Notes: generated by a model not told the origin, from the letters alone. A stretch of DNA of 64,000 nucleotides from Liquidambar formosana (GCA_039720395.1 JBBPBK010000109.1:1-64000), one strand, 5' to 3'; positions 1 to 13,050 are shown, numbered from the stretch's first letter. Numbers and translations are program-made.

Positions 1-46
1 TTATTATTTTTATTTTTTATTTTATTTTATTTTTTTTTTTTTGAAG

Positions 47-2425
47 CTTCGAGTATCAGCTGCCATGACCAATGCACCAATTATCCTAACCCTAGACTGT
101 GACATGTACTCCAACGATCCCCAAACGCCGCAACGTGTGTTATGTTACGTATTCGACCCTAAAATTCAGAGGAATTTAGGTTACATTCAATTTCCTCAGC
201 ACTTCCATGGGGTCAACAAGAATGACATCTATGCTTCTGAGTTTAAACGTAATCTTCAAATTAATTCAATGGGGATGGATGGGCTCGCGGGCCCTGATTA
301 TGAAGGAACTGGATGCTTCTTTGCTCGGCGGGCTTTCTTTGGAGGCCCACATCTTTTGTCTCGCCGGAAATACCAGAACTGAGCCCAGACCATGTTGTGG
401 ATAAGCCCATTCGGTCTGAACCAATTCTGGCATTGGCACACCATGTAGCAGGTTGCAATTACGATAACAAGACTAACTGGGGTTCTAAGGTAAACTTGTT
501 GACATATAATATCTAATTTATAAGTATTATATGTGGCCAATTTGATAATCATTCAATGATTGGTGTGATACCCAGAGCCAGTAAGAATGGTTCAAAGTGT
601 ATTCAAATTACGAAACTGTGATTCAAAAGGCACAAGATGCTAGCTTGTTGGATCCAACAAAAATATCCTATGCCCTCATCCGGTTAGTTTCGTAATTTGA
701 AATGACAATTTCATAATTTGGATATTAATTTTATTGGCAAACCATTCCGCAAAAGTTTTTCTCAGATTTCACAATGCTTCTTTAGGTATCAATTTACTTT
801 TTAATTTCTATTTGTCATAGCCATCTCAATCGTAAAAGGACGCGGGGTAAGTTTATCTGGTATCTTTAGTGTTTTTCTTTATTAATATATACTCTTGGTT
901 CTCCAAATAAAACAAGCTTGTTTTATTGATGAGTTTGGTTGGTCCAAAAATGTGCAGATGGGATTTAGATATGGTTCCTTGGTTGAGGACATCTACACAG
1001 GCTATCAGCTGCAGTGTGAGGGATGGAAATCAGTATTTTGCCATCCTGAAAGGGCAGCATTTTTAGGGGATGCACCAATCAACCTAAATGATGGGTTGAT
1101 TCAATCAAGCGATGGACAGTGGGCCTACTTGATGTGGCCTTATCCAAATATAGTCCACTGACTTTCGGTATGCGGGCTATCGGCCCTCTCATGGGTCTTT
1201 CTTATGCACACTATGTATTCTGGCCCATTTGGTCCATTCCTATTATCACATATGCCTTCTTACCTCAGCTTGCTCTCCTCAATAGTGTTTCTATCTTCCC
1301 AAAGGTATGTATCATTGCAGTCATCGTTGATATGATTCAAATGTTGGATGATCCCATTATTGAGATAAAAGGCATGATGATGAACTAACCTTTTAATTGA
1401 CACCCTTTATAGATAACAATGATTGAAATTTGACATTGTGTATCATTTCACTGTACAATTGAAGAGGGTCGCTACCATCACTTTCATCAAAATAAAGGGT
1501 CTATCATCTAATATGGCAGATAATGTAACAATATTACGTTAGCACAACCATGACGCTATGTTGGTTTTGTCAATGACCATAAGTATTGTGGTGAATTGAC
1601 ACTAAGTCAAGAAATTATTTGGTAAAATAACGATAAAACTAATGTTTTCTAATGTCATAAACCACAATTTTAGTGCTCGAAACAGGTGATTTTTTACCTG
1701 AAAAATGGCTCCAATGGATTCTAGTATAGTGCTCTTAATCACTACATTTTTATTAGTTGAGAAGTTTCTAATATTTAACATAGTGTTGTTTTAATGCCTC
1801 ATTGGGTTGAGTTGGACATTTTTTTCATTCAAATTTCCTAAAGAAATTGGAAAAATGTGTTAATTGCAGCTCTCAGATCCAATGTTTCTTCTGTACATGT
1901 TTCTTTTCCTCGGGTCATACGGACAAGATTTCCTCGAATTCATCGTAGCTGGAGGCTCAGTCCGAAGATGGTGGAATGATCAAAGGATGTGGACGATAAG
2001 AGGACCCTCATCTTATGTATTTGGATCTGTTGACTACTTACTCAAGTCCTTGGGCATATCCATGCTTGAATTTAATGTCACCAGCAAAGCAATTGATCAA
2101 GAACAAAGCAACAGATATCACCAAGGCATGTTTGAGTTGGCGTGCCATCGCCCATGTTTGTGCCACTAACAATGGCAGCAATAATCAACTTAGTCTCGTT
2201 CATAGGGGAATCATGGGTGTTTGCAGTGGCAGAAATTTGGATGGACTGTTTGTGCAGATGTTGATTGCAGGTTTTGCTGTGGTGAATTGCTTGCCAATCT
2301 ATGAAGCCATGATATTGAGGACTGATCAAGGAAGGATGCCTACCAAAACTACTTTAATTTCAATAATTTTGGTATGGGCTCTTTACACAACATTTTCTTT
2401 CACTCTAGGGATATGGCAATATTAG
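47..2425 (+). pseudogene. Copy A: 5'-truncated CslG-like pseudogene (type 2), exons 4-6
   Basis: The window opens inside a cellulose synthase-like G gene. Exon 4 (47-489) has the DCD motif (TLDCDMYSNDPQ), exon 5 (958-1304) the VED motif, and exon 6 (1870-2425) the C-terminal membrane block. All junctions have AG/GT. Exon 4 is one base short of the 444 nt of intact copies: a base is lost near 350, where GGPSSF becomes GGPHLL and a stop follows. Exon 5 is 347 rather than 348 nt: a base is lost near 1110 just before the QxxRW Arg-Trp codons, giving a stop at about 1160. Exon 6 is two bases shorter than the 558 nt inferred for this lineage, with losses near 2138 and 2207. Three exons with four frameshifts make it a pseudogene. 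Exons 1-3 would lie left of the window. The sequence is closest to D and F (type 2). Confidence 0.88.
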
Positions 2426-2794
2426 CACGGCAGACAAATGAAGACCATGAAAATGCTAACAATTAATGTGTGATTCGTCTCCATTTTTAATGTTTTTTTG
2501 TGACCGGCCTTAATTTGTTTGTCATTTCAGAAGACTCTTTTATTTATATTACTTTTCAGTAGCATTCCATTTTCTTTTTCACCAAAAGTAAAAATTAAAT
2601 TGCACTTACCCCAAGGTGTGACAATTGCATTGACTACTCTTACAGACAAAAATTCTGCTTAACTGAGAAAGCTAGGTTGGACCAAAAATGGTGAAAAAGA
2701 ATATTGTGTACACAAATGTATGCCTTAATGACCTTTTGTGCATGGCAAATCACTTTATTTCAACTTGAAATAAAGACATGCATGACTTTTCACT
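2426..2794 (+). other. 3' flank of copy A, duplicated after D and F
   Basis: This AT-rich sequence after the stop of copy A recurs almost unchanged after D (36691-37076) and F (61989-62373). It probably holds the 3' UTR of the type 2 gene. No other gene is visible. Confidence 0.6.
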
Positions 2795-3239
2795 TCATGA
2801 ATTATGCATTTGAATGTGGAGAACCACCGATTCTTGATCTGGACAACCCATTCCGTTCTCCATGCTAATGGACAACATAGAAAATCTTCCAGAATCTCTT
2901 AGACATGTACTTGCACTAGATGATCCTTCTATTTGTATCACCTGCTGTTGTTGTTGTTGCTGCTGCTGCTGTAGTTATTGTCGTTGTTGTTCTAAAGGGA
3001 CAATTTGTGGGTGCTAGTTCGAGTTATCGTTATCTTGCTGGGGTCGCTGAGTTGCACTAGGTGCTGGCTCTGGGTTGCCAAGCTTGGTAGTGGGGATGAT
3101 GATGGAGCATCTACAAAGTGGACAAGTTGAGTTTCAGCAAAACCAGTGGTGTATACAATCAATTTGAAACACATGCTTGCATAATGGGACCTGCAGCAAC
3201 TCCTCTTTAATCTCGAAATCTCCCAAACATACACAACAT
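2795..3239 (-). pseudogene. RING-H2 finger exon, decayed copy R1
   Basis: Read on the minus strand this is the same 445-nt terminal exon as the open copy at 62374-62818. The opening CCVCLGDFEIKEELLQVPLC is readable. The second RING histidine is replaced by Gln (KHVFQIDC), and a TGA follows HHWFC where the open copy has HHWLCSNS. The upstream splice acceptor is also changed (cacag to catgg). A CAG/CAA repeat coding polyglutamine sits near 2942-2990. With a lost zinc ligand, a nonsense codon and a damaged acceptor this copy should not make a RING protein. Confidence 0.8.
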
Positions 3240-4774
3240 CCATGAAAAAAGGAAAATATTAATTAGAGTCAGTTCCCCAATTATATGTGCACTAAGAAAA
3301 CTTTGAAAATCTTGATGAAGAAAAATCTTGTGTTCAAGAGCTCAAATTAATGGCAGTTTTCAAAATTAAATTTGGAACTTAACCCGTAAACCTTATTTTG
3401 ATTGCAAGTACTGCTAGTCTGCTGCATGTACTAAATATGTTTACAGGGTTAAATTAATGCGGCATTCATTGTCCTTTTCAAGTTCACAGTAAAAGGAATT
3501 CAACTTTTCTATTTGTTACTTGTTTTTCATTGTTACTTTAGCTGATGAAAAAAGTGGGTGGATTTATCCAGTATTTTTAACATTTTATGTAATAGCACTC
3601 ACACAGGCATATAAACCCACCCTAAAATATTAGACCTTATTATAGTGTATCTACGTCTAGTGGTCAACAAGCTAGGCCAACTATAGTCATAATTCACTAT
3701 ATTTGACTACTACTAATAATAATAATAATAATAACTTTACTAATATAGACTAATAAAGAAATCCATGCTCCTACTTTTATTGGCATTGATTCAAAAGTTT
3801 TTTTTTTTTTATTAAAGAACTTTGATATTTTCACCAAGGAATAAAATTAAATGTTAGTGGTTATAAATCATCTAATTGAATATTGTGTCTCTTATTTATT
3901 TATTTATTAGTGTAAGGTGGGTTCTGTTATTGGGGTGATTCTGCTACATAGCAGGGCTTGTTGACTTGTTGTAGGGGTGTTTCTGGGGCTATCTCAAGGG
4001 TGTACATGGAGACAGAACAACTTAATCAGAGGACACAACAGTGAGAAAAAATCCAACTTAAACTATTCAAATATTTCTTCCTTCCAAGGCATATGCATGT
4101 GTTATTTTTATTTTTTTTTTTTCTGTGACACATGGATCTATGTTCTTATATCCACTTGATTGATAATTTTAATTTGCTCAAGAAGCTTGAACCCCAAATT
4201 CAGAATCCTTTTCTTTTTCTTATTCTTTTTGAAGTTTTTGGTGTATTTTACTTTCTTATGGTTATGATTTCCAAGTGGACTTTTGAGAAAATAGTGGATG
4301 TTGTTTTGGGACTCTAACAGGATTGTTAAAAATGAATAAAGATGTAAATAAAAGTGGTCCTAATTCCTAAAAATGGTGGTTCACTAATAACCTCAGTCGT
4401 CCATCTTTCAGTGGACCCACCTAGTCATTTGATTGAGACGATAGACCAATATAGCTTTTGGACATGTATGTTGCAGGGCATTATCAATCATAAAAGGCCA
4501 TTTATGATTTATATCCTCAAAATCAAAACCATATCATACCTCTCTTATTAATATTAATAGCAAATTTAAATGATGATGCTACCTTCTAATAGATGTGGTA
4601 AAGCCTCATCCATGTGGTATAGAAAGCCTCGCGGTCTGGGCTACCCTATGTTGGAATATTACACTTCAACCAGATGATTTTATTTACAGGCTTGTGGGAC
4701 TGAAATAAAACTCGTGATCTTGTCTTGTTTTTATTTTTTATATTTTATATTTCGTTGGGATGGGGCCGTGAGGG
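3240..4774. other. Array spacer without a recognisable gene
   Basis: AT-rich spacer homologous to 37522-39063 and, up to the window end, to 62819-64000. It has an (AAT)n run near 3714-3733 and a T run near 3800. Upstream exons of the RING gene would be expected here on the minus strand, but I could not recognise any. Confidence 0.6.
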
Positions 4775-4997
4775 AAATAGATTTGGTGTATTTAGTCAGT
4801 TTCAATGCACCGTGAAATTAACGTGCGATGAACGACACATGGAAAGAGTTGAGATTTAGAAGACTGAGATTGGAGACAACCATTTCATGCCCAACCAATC
4901 TTAACCCTTCAATCTCTACTCTCTCCACATGTCACTCATCGCACGATAACTTTGCAGTGCATTTAAAGTAACTAAATGCACCAAATCCAAATCCGAG
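4775..4997. mobile_element. MITE with long inverted repeats (223 bp)
   Basis: The two ends form inverted repeats of about 75 bp (left arm starts near GATTTGGTGTATTTAG, right arm ends near CTAAATGCACCAAATC). It is flanked by CCGTGAGGG and CCATGGGGG, a degenerate 9-bp target duplication. The sister copy at 39064-39290 has the better pair CCGTGGGGG/CCATGGGGG. The homologous sequence upstream of copy C (about 22346-22362) lacks the element and looks like an empty site. The 9-bp duplication suggests a Mutator-type origin. Confidence 0.65.
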
Positions 4998-5495
4998 CCA
5001 TGGGGGTGTGGGAAAGTTGCTTGACGTGTTGAATCAACCCCTCCTAATGTCACCCAGGAAGAAAGCGAACCGGTGTACTTTATATAAAGGCAAACATTTT
5101 TTTTTCCTTTTTTGCTATTAAGGAAAATATTTATGGGTCGGATCGATAATGACGAATAACTAGACACTTGTTTTTTAAAAACATCAAAATCATGCATGTA
5201 TGGTAGATATGTTGTCTTGGTGTCCATTACAAACAATAATATAGAACAAATTAATAAGCATGATAGATAGTTGACGCACTTAGCATGCTATATCAATTAC
5301 CACATCAACTTGTTATATTGACATGATAATACCCATCAGTAACCATGGTTATTTATACTAACATTTAGAGCATCTTCAAGAGTTTTATATCTCCATGTGA
5401 ATGACATATGTGGCATAGTGAAAAAAAAAAAAAAAAAAAAAAAAAAACATGCCCCAATATATGGCATGCCATTTGGGGTGCTAACATATATAAAA
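4998..5495. other. Array spacer
   Basis: Continuation of the duplicated spacer, matching 39291-39776. It contains an A run at about 5421-5447. No gene seen. Confidence 0.5.
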
Positions 5496-7696
5496 CTAGC
5501 TTTAGAACCCGTGCGATGCACGGATTAATTTATAAAAAATAATATTATTAACAAATTAAAATTTTAACAAAACTCTTAGTCTCTAAAATAGTAAAATATA
5601 TTTGTTAATATAATATGTCAATTAAATTGAAAAGATATAGACAAAAATAACTAAATTATTTAATCAAAATAATCTTTGGTGTGATGTTAGCATAATGTAT
5701 TACACAAAATTTAATTATATTCTCGAAAAGATAAATTATTTTGAAAAACAATTAATTTAATAGTGGAAACTTGTTAAAAAAATGAAGAAACTGATACGTT
5801 ATGATATTTGGTGGAAAAAAATTAAAATTCTCTAAAGCCTAGTCTATCCCACAATCATGGTTTTAACATGTTGGTATATACCAAAGGAAATATAGCCGTT
5901 GAAGGTGTCTCGAAATCCGACGGTGGAGATTGTAAAATGCATGACAATGATAAATCTTGACCTTTCATGAAGTTTCGAGTGGGTTTCACAAAGAGTGAAA
6001 AACCATGGGGAAAAATATCAAAAATATGTTTTAAATTAGATCATAAAAAGATGAGAGAAAAGTCTAGACTGAGAAAGAGAATAGGAAAAAATGCCAGAAG
6101 AAGAAAAAAATAAGAGAAAGTATAAATCTTTTCAACTTTATGTAATTAACCATATGGGAAGAATTTTGATTCAAATAAATTTTTTTTTTATTTTTATTCA
6201 TGTCAAAAGCAAATCGAGAGAATCTGAAGATTCTAGCGGATTGTGTTTTCTTTTTTAATCCTCCTTTTCTCTATTTGTCTTTCTTTTTAATTATGACTAT
6301 TTATAGTTTTATACATTTAATTTTTAGGAGGGGAAATGAATAGGCATAAAGAAAACAGAAAAATATATTACAGTTTATTAAGTTTGGGTTGAACATTGTA
6401 TAGTGTGGGTTTTCTAATCCTCTCACATAAAAACAAAGAGATATGTAGTGAACACCAAACGTCAACGTACCTCCACCATATAAGAAAGAGCAAGTAATAT
6501 AAAAAAAAAAAAGAAAAAAGAAAAAAGAAAAAAGAAAAGAAAAAGAAGGTGAAGAATTTATCTTTTGGTGACCACTTCCCAGCTTGATACCAAACAAAGA
6601 AAGTTAGTAGTCCTTTTGAAGCACTTATCAAGTCAATTTATAGCAAGTTGACAGACAATATCATTTATTTTTTATAACCCGTGCAACGCACGGGTGAGGT
6701 CTGTAAATATAAATATTGTGAGCAATATAAATTATATATATATATAAGAAACACCCGTGTGGTAGTTCAGATGGTAAAGAACCGCGGCTCCAAAATCATA
6801 AATCTTGAGTTCGTGTCTTCGCTCCTCTACTATCGAATGCATGGACTTGAGAATGATTTGTGCATCATGTAAATTAGTTTGGATCTAACAGTTTGAGATA
6901 CTTCTTGTTTGGCAAAAGTGTATTTGCACAATTTTGAAAGCATTTTTATAGTTTTCTAAGCAATTTGATATGTTAATACATATTCCAATGTGTCGCATTT
7001 TCTTTTTTAATCATTATTGCCTTTATTTGGCTCCCTTTCCGATTATAAATATTTATAATTTTATACATTTGACTTTTGGGAAACGAGATGAATAGACATA
7101 AAAAAAACGAAGAAATATGATATAGTCTACTAAGTTTGGGTTGAACATTATATAATATAGGTTTTTCGATTTTCCTACATAAAAACAAAAAGATATGCAG
7201 GGTACACCAAGCGTCAACCTACTTATACCGCGTGAAAAAGAGCATGAAAAAGAGCAGTGAAAACCAAAAAATATAAAAGTTAGACAATTTACCTTTTGGT
7301 GATCACTTCTCAACTTAATACCAAACATGAAACATTAGTAGTCCTTTTGAAGTATGTATATAGTCAATGTGTAGCAAGTTGGCAGAGAATATCTTTCTTT
7401 GGCCTTAAGTTGAAAATTGATCACTAAAAAGTAATTTCTTCAGAAGTCATATCTTTTTGGGAAATTTACTTTTTAGTGATTCTTTCTCAACTTAATACGA
7501 AAAAAAGAAAACTGATAATTATTTTGATGTAAGTATACAGGTAATTTGTAGCAAGTTGATAGATATTGTCCTTTTTTGGCATTAGATTGAACAATGGTCA
7601 CTAAAAGGTAATTTTACCTTTTTCCCAACTGTTCACAAATGGACACGTGGCACCAAAGGGAGGCATTTCCTCCATTTTAGTATATATATATATAGA
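5496..7696 (-). mobile_element. Helitron-type element, minus orientation (2.2 kb, non-autonomous)
   Basis: The sister spacer at 39760-39780 reads continuously (..tataaaattttggcacc..). Here it is split between A and T by 2,201 bp. On the minus strand the insert begins TC and ends CTAG, with a hairpin (CCGTGCATCGCACGGG) about 10 bases before the end. A/T target, no target duplication, TC..CTAG ends and a subterminal hairpin are the Helitron signature. No Rep/helicase frame is visible. Two internal blocks, about 6240-6690 and 6985-7400, are diverged direct duplicates, and a second hairpin lies at about 6678-6697. Confidence 0.82.
6735..6840 (+). repeat. Possible tRNA-derived SINE head
   Basis: TGGTAGTTCAGATGG followed about 35 bases later by GAGTTCGTGTC resembles degenerate pol III A and B boxes. 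No tail or target duplication was identified, so this may be a relic or chance. Confidence 0.25.
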
Positions 7697-8046
7697 TTTT
7701 GGCACCAAGTAGGCAAGTAAAACATATATATATATATATTAGATTAGTTGCTTTTTACCCTTTTAACCTCCCAACAATCATATATGGCTTTTTCTAGTTT
7801 TATCATTTTACCTTCTCAACGATTACTCTCTCTGATTTTTCTTTTTCTCCAAGTTTTAAAAAAAAAAAAGCTATTTTACACTCACAAAAATACCTATAAA
7901 TTTCAAATTTCAGCTTTGACTGTGGCTCGCATCCTCTAACATTTTACATAGTACTTAGCTACATTTGCATGATTGCACCCACTAGTGTACTGTTCACATC
8001 ACAAATTGAACGGCCAATAACAGTCCTGCTCCTTTATCTATCCAAC

Positions 8047-8104
8047 TCTCCACACGTGTGTATAAATATTGCACTTCTCCACACGTGTGTGGAAATATTG
8101 CACT
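8047..8104 (+). promoter_or_regulatory. Two tandem 29-bp promoter repeats, each with a G-box
   Basis: Two adjacent 29-bp units (8047-8075, 8076-8104) differ at two bases. Each has the palindrome CACACGTGTG, with CACGTG at 8053-8058 and 8082-8087. CACGTG is the G-box bound by plant bHLH (including MYC2) and bZIP factors. The pair ends 9 bp upstream of the TATA box of copy B and is conserved in copy E. Regulatory use is inferred. Confidence 0.55.
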
Positions 8105-8113
8105 CCACAGGCT

Positions 8114-8120
8114 TATAAAT
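8114..8120 (+). promoter_or_regulatory. TATA box of copy B
   Basis: TATAAAT lies 65 bp before the ATG, in a normal place for a short plant 5' leader. Copy E has the same motif at the same distance. Confidence 0.6.
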
Positions 8121-8178
8121 AAGACAACCTATTGTACCCAACACCAAGATTCACTCTAATACAACAAGAGCGAAAACA

Positions 8179-11100
8179 ATGGAGGGTGTTCCGAGCAAGT
8201 CCACCACCACCAACACCATCCACAACCCTCCTCTTCCTCTTCACACGCTTGAACCCTTGCGTCGCATCACCATAAACCGCCTATTCGCAGTGGTTTACAT
8301 GTGTGCCATCTTAGCTCTCTTCTATCACCATGCACTCACTCTCCTCCACTCCACCACCTTACTCTCCTTCTCTGTATCCCTCTCCTTACTAACTGCCGAT
8401 ATCATTCTTGCCCTCATGTGGGTTTGTGTACAATCTTTTCGCCTGTGTCCGATCCATCGCAAACAATTTGTCGAAGACCTTGAAAAAGTTGTGAAGAGAA
8501 GTGATTTTCCGGCGATGGACATCTTTGTATGCACTGCAGATCCATACAAGGAGCCGCCGGTGAATGTTGTGAACACAGCCCTATCGGTGATGGCTTATGA
8601 TTACCCAACAGAGAAGATTTCGGTGTATGTTTCGGATGATGGAGGCTCGGAGCTTACTCTGTTTGCTTTCATGGAGGGTGCTAAGTTTGCAAGCCATTGG
8701 CTACCCTTTTGTAGGGAGAAGAAGATAGTGGAGAGGTGTCCAGAGGCTTATTTCAGATCCAATCATAGTTGGTGCTCTGAGACTGAGAAGATTAAGGTAA
8801 CATCATATAATATTAGCCCTTCTCCCTATTACTCATTTGCTCAAATTTATCCATCCTACTAATGTCATGATTAATTAATTTGATGGTATATGTGTTTCAC
8901 ATCAGCTGCCATGTGAATTAGGCAAATATGTTTCATAAAAAAGGTGATTCGAGAGTTAGAATAATTAATTAATTAAAAAAAATTAGAAAAATAAGTATTT
9001 ATAAGATGCATTTTCTTATTGCATTTTGCGCTAATCAAGTCAACACTTATTTTCATTGTCATTAGAGCCTTTCTCTCTCTTCTGACAACGTTTGACTTAA
9101 TTTCTTTATTCTATTTTAAGCTTATTTTAACATTTTATTTTTAAATAAATTTATACCAATATGACTGTGTCTTGAATTGCATGCCCTCAATGATCGAAAA
9201 GAAAGCGCTTATGGGAAGAGAAATGAGAGGCCCTGTAGATTGATGCTTTCATACAGAGTTAAAAAAGTATAGAAAACTTTATCATCAAAACAAGAAAAAA
9301 AAAAAAAAAAAAAAAGATACCACTCAGTAAAATCAGATTGTGTATGACATCATTGATGCATTATTAATTTGTCCATATGGGCTGAGCTTTTATGCTCAGC
9401 CAACAGCCGTCGCTTGTCGTTATTGATGGAGGTTGACTGCCACCAGCTAAAAGTCTCCAAGATCATATCCCAAATTTGTGTTAGGTGTTGATTTTTTAAG
9501 CTTGTTTGGTGTTATATGGGTGGAGTTTATGATGTTGTATCATTCTTTAATATATTAATGAAGTTTTACTTTACCGATTAAAAAAAATATATAAAATATT
9601 TTTTTACACTAATTTTTAGATAATTTATTTTCAACTCATATTTTGCAAAACCCATTGTTGGATTAAATAATCTTCTCACATAAGTGATGCATACAAAAAA
9701 TCAAATTGATCCGAAACTTGTAACCATTTGATCCAAAAACATATCTTTTTAATCACTAAAAATTCACATTTATGTATGAAGCGATTTTTAATCTCGGATC
9801 AACTTGATTTTTTGCGTATATGACATATGTGAAAAAGACTATCTAATTCAACGGTAAGTTTCACAAAATATGAATTACATGTAGGTTATCTAAAAACTTG
9901 TATAAAAAATTATATATATTAATCCTAACCTTATTTGTGTAATAGGTAAGTCCTTTTTAAAAAACCCCTGATGTTTGGCTTTTTTTCACATATGGTTCCT
10001 TTAAAGAAAAATATGGTTGCAATATTCTTCCTTGGAAAGTTTAAAACTTGAGTAATTAGCGTCACTGTTAATCATTTTTCATGAAATTAGATTGAAGAAA
10101 GTCAAATGACCATTGTTAACTAATTCCATAACGATTACAGGACCTTTGTTAATTCCATGATTACGATTAGTAGTGGTGATAATTGCTAAATTTAGAATTC
10201 GGAGGGGGGGTATTGTAAACATTTTTTTTTTAAGGGGTTTACATGAAAAATAATAAAAACGATAGGAGGATTTCTTATAGTTTACCATATAATTTACCTG
10301 GATACATAAGTCATAGAAATGGTGACCTATACCAACTGTCCACTAAAATATTGCATTAATTTCTCTTTCTACAGGTCCACCTTTTTTTAGTATCCTCAAC
10401 TCATCAATAAAACACCTATAATTTAAGGGGTAATTTGGAAAATAGAAAAACTAGTTGAAGATGAGTTTGATTAATTTTAATATCATCATTATTTGATAAA
10501 TTCATTTCTTATGTAAATCTGTTCAACTTTTTATATAGCCTTTTACAAAAAAAACAAAGTATATATAAACATAGGCCCTTTTTTTTTTTTTTTTTTTTTT
10601 TTTCTCCTCAAATCAATTATAAGTTGTTTTGTTTAAAAAAGGTTAGATAAGGACGAACAACCTTATAAATTAAAGTGGGGAAAAAAGAAGAAAGAAAGAT
10701 AAGGACAACCAAACAAAACAATAGTATATCTCTCAAGTTACCCACGTTGAGTTGCAATGGCTGTGACCATCAGCTACGTGCCTCCATGCCTCCATGTCAT
10801 GAAAGTGCCACGCCACAAGTATGTATAATATTTTTTGTACAAATTTTGTGCAACGAAATTGTATCTTTTTTTTTTTTTGGTCTTTGACCCAGTGTATCCC
10901 AAAGCTGACAACCAAGGGACTAATCACTATCGCGACGGGTGGGCAACGGTAAATCGCTGGCCCAGAGATTTTTTCCAAAGTGCTGAGACTCGAACTCGGA
11001 ATCTTTCATCTCCACTCGAGACAGTCACTTTGGGGCCAAGTGTCCAATCACTAGACCAACCCACTGGATTTCGAAATTGTATCTTTCAAGTCAACATAAA

Positions 11101-12990
11101 GCGCAAGATGCCAACTATCTTGGCTATTCTTTCATGTGCGTCTGCTATCTTGGCTTTTCTTTTATATTGAAGCTCTAATTCTCTAGAATTGGTGTCATGA
11201 CCCATTTGGTTAATAGATCAGTGCATAGTCTCATTAGTATATGCCACTAATGACACTGACCATAAAATCAATAATTGATCATATTATAGATGATGTACAA
11301 AAGCATGAAAGTGAGGGTAGAAAACGTCGTGGAAAGAGGGAAACTTGGTGACGAGTACGTGACTTGCGAACAAGGGCGCGAAGCCTTCAGCAAGTGGACG
11401 GATAAATTTACGCGTCATGATCATCCCACTGTAATTCAGGTTCACAATTCTGATCCCAATTTTTTCTTCTTCTTTTTTTTTTTTGGTATCAATCGATCAG
11501 CTCAAATAATTGTCTTCATTTTTTTTTGTTGATCCTTACTTATTTCCGACGGACTATGAATTAACAGGTTTTATTAGAGAGTAGCAAAGACACAGACATC
11601 ACTGGCCATTCTATGCCAAACCTTGTATACATTTCCAGAAAAAAAAGCAGGACTTCCCCCCACTATTTTAAGGCTGGTGCCCTTAATGCCCTGGTAAGCT
11701 TATCCCTAGGCTAATATGCCCATCATTGTTAATTTTTTCTAAAAGGCTCGGTTTGGATCTCAAAAAGTTAGAGAGAGAGACATTATTCATGAATGATTTC
11801 CTTTCTTAAGCAAATTTTGATCATTCATTTCCCTCAAACTTTTTGAGATCCAAACAGGAGCTTAAGCTACGAGTATGGGCTACCATGGCCAATGCACCAA
11901 TTCTCTCTAACCTATATTGTGTTTTTCTTTCTTCTCTTTTTTACATTTTTTCCCCCTTGTTTAATTTGAAGCTGCGAGTATCGGCTACCATGACCAATGC
12001 ACCAATTATCGTAACCCTAGACTGCGACACGTACTCGAACGATCCACAAACGCTGCAACGTGCCTTATGCTACCTATCTGATCCTGCAATGCCACCAAAT
12101 TTCGGATTCATCCAGTTTCCCCAGCGCTTCCAGGGGATCAACAAGAATGACATCAATGCTTGTGAGTATAAACGCTTGTTTCAAATTAATCCTGTGGGGA
12201 TGGATGGGCTGATGGGCCCTACTTGTTTTGGGACCGGCTGCTTTTTCCGTCGACGAGTTTTCTTTGGAGGCCCATCATTTTTTGTGCCACCAGAAATCCC
12301 CGAGCTGAGCCCAGACTACACTGTGGAAAAGCCAATCCAGTCCCAACCAGTTTTGGCAATGGCCCACCATGTAGCAGGTTGCGATTATGAGAACCAGACC
12401 AAATGGGGTTCTAAGGTAATGCTTTGTTAATTGAGTAGTTCTATACAAACAACTAGGTTACCCCATGCAAAATGCCCCGTGCATGTGGGAAATGCTGAGG
12501 ACTATATATGGTCAAGGGATTAGTAAAGGGCAAAAACCCCTAATGCCCCTGGTTAGTTGAATTTTTTTTTTTTTTAAAACCCACTAAAATTTCACTAAAA
12601 ATGTGCAGATGGGCTTCAGATATGGTTCCTTAGTTGAGGACTATTACACGAGTTTTCGGCTGCATTGCGAGGGTTGGAACTCATTGTTTTGCGATCCAGA
12701 TAGGGCAGCATTTCTGGGTGATGTTCCAATCAACCTCATTGATGCTCTGAATCAAAACAAACGGTGGTGTGTTGGCCTCTTTGAGGTGGGTTTCTCCAAA
12801 TATAGTCCTATATCCTTTGGTATCAGGTCCAGGGGCCTCCTCGTAGCCCTTTGTTATGCACACTCTGCATTTTGGGCCATTTGGTCGATACCAATCACCA
12901 TATATGCCTTCCTACCTCAGCTTGCTCTCCTCGCTAAAATGTCCCTCTTCCCAAAGGTATGTTCCCTACACTCATTCTGAATTTTCTTGT

Positions 12991-13050
<60 letters not shown>

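Noticed and set aside
2992..3243. Minus-strand frame in another phase over the RING exon, present in all three copies
   Set aside because: Shadow of the RING exon. The true phase has the cysteine/histidine spacing of a RING-H2 finger.
4132..4317. 61-63-codon frame repeated at 4132, 38412 and 63658
   Set aside because: Recurs because the spacer is duplicated. It is T-rich and unlike any known protein.
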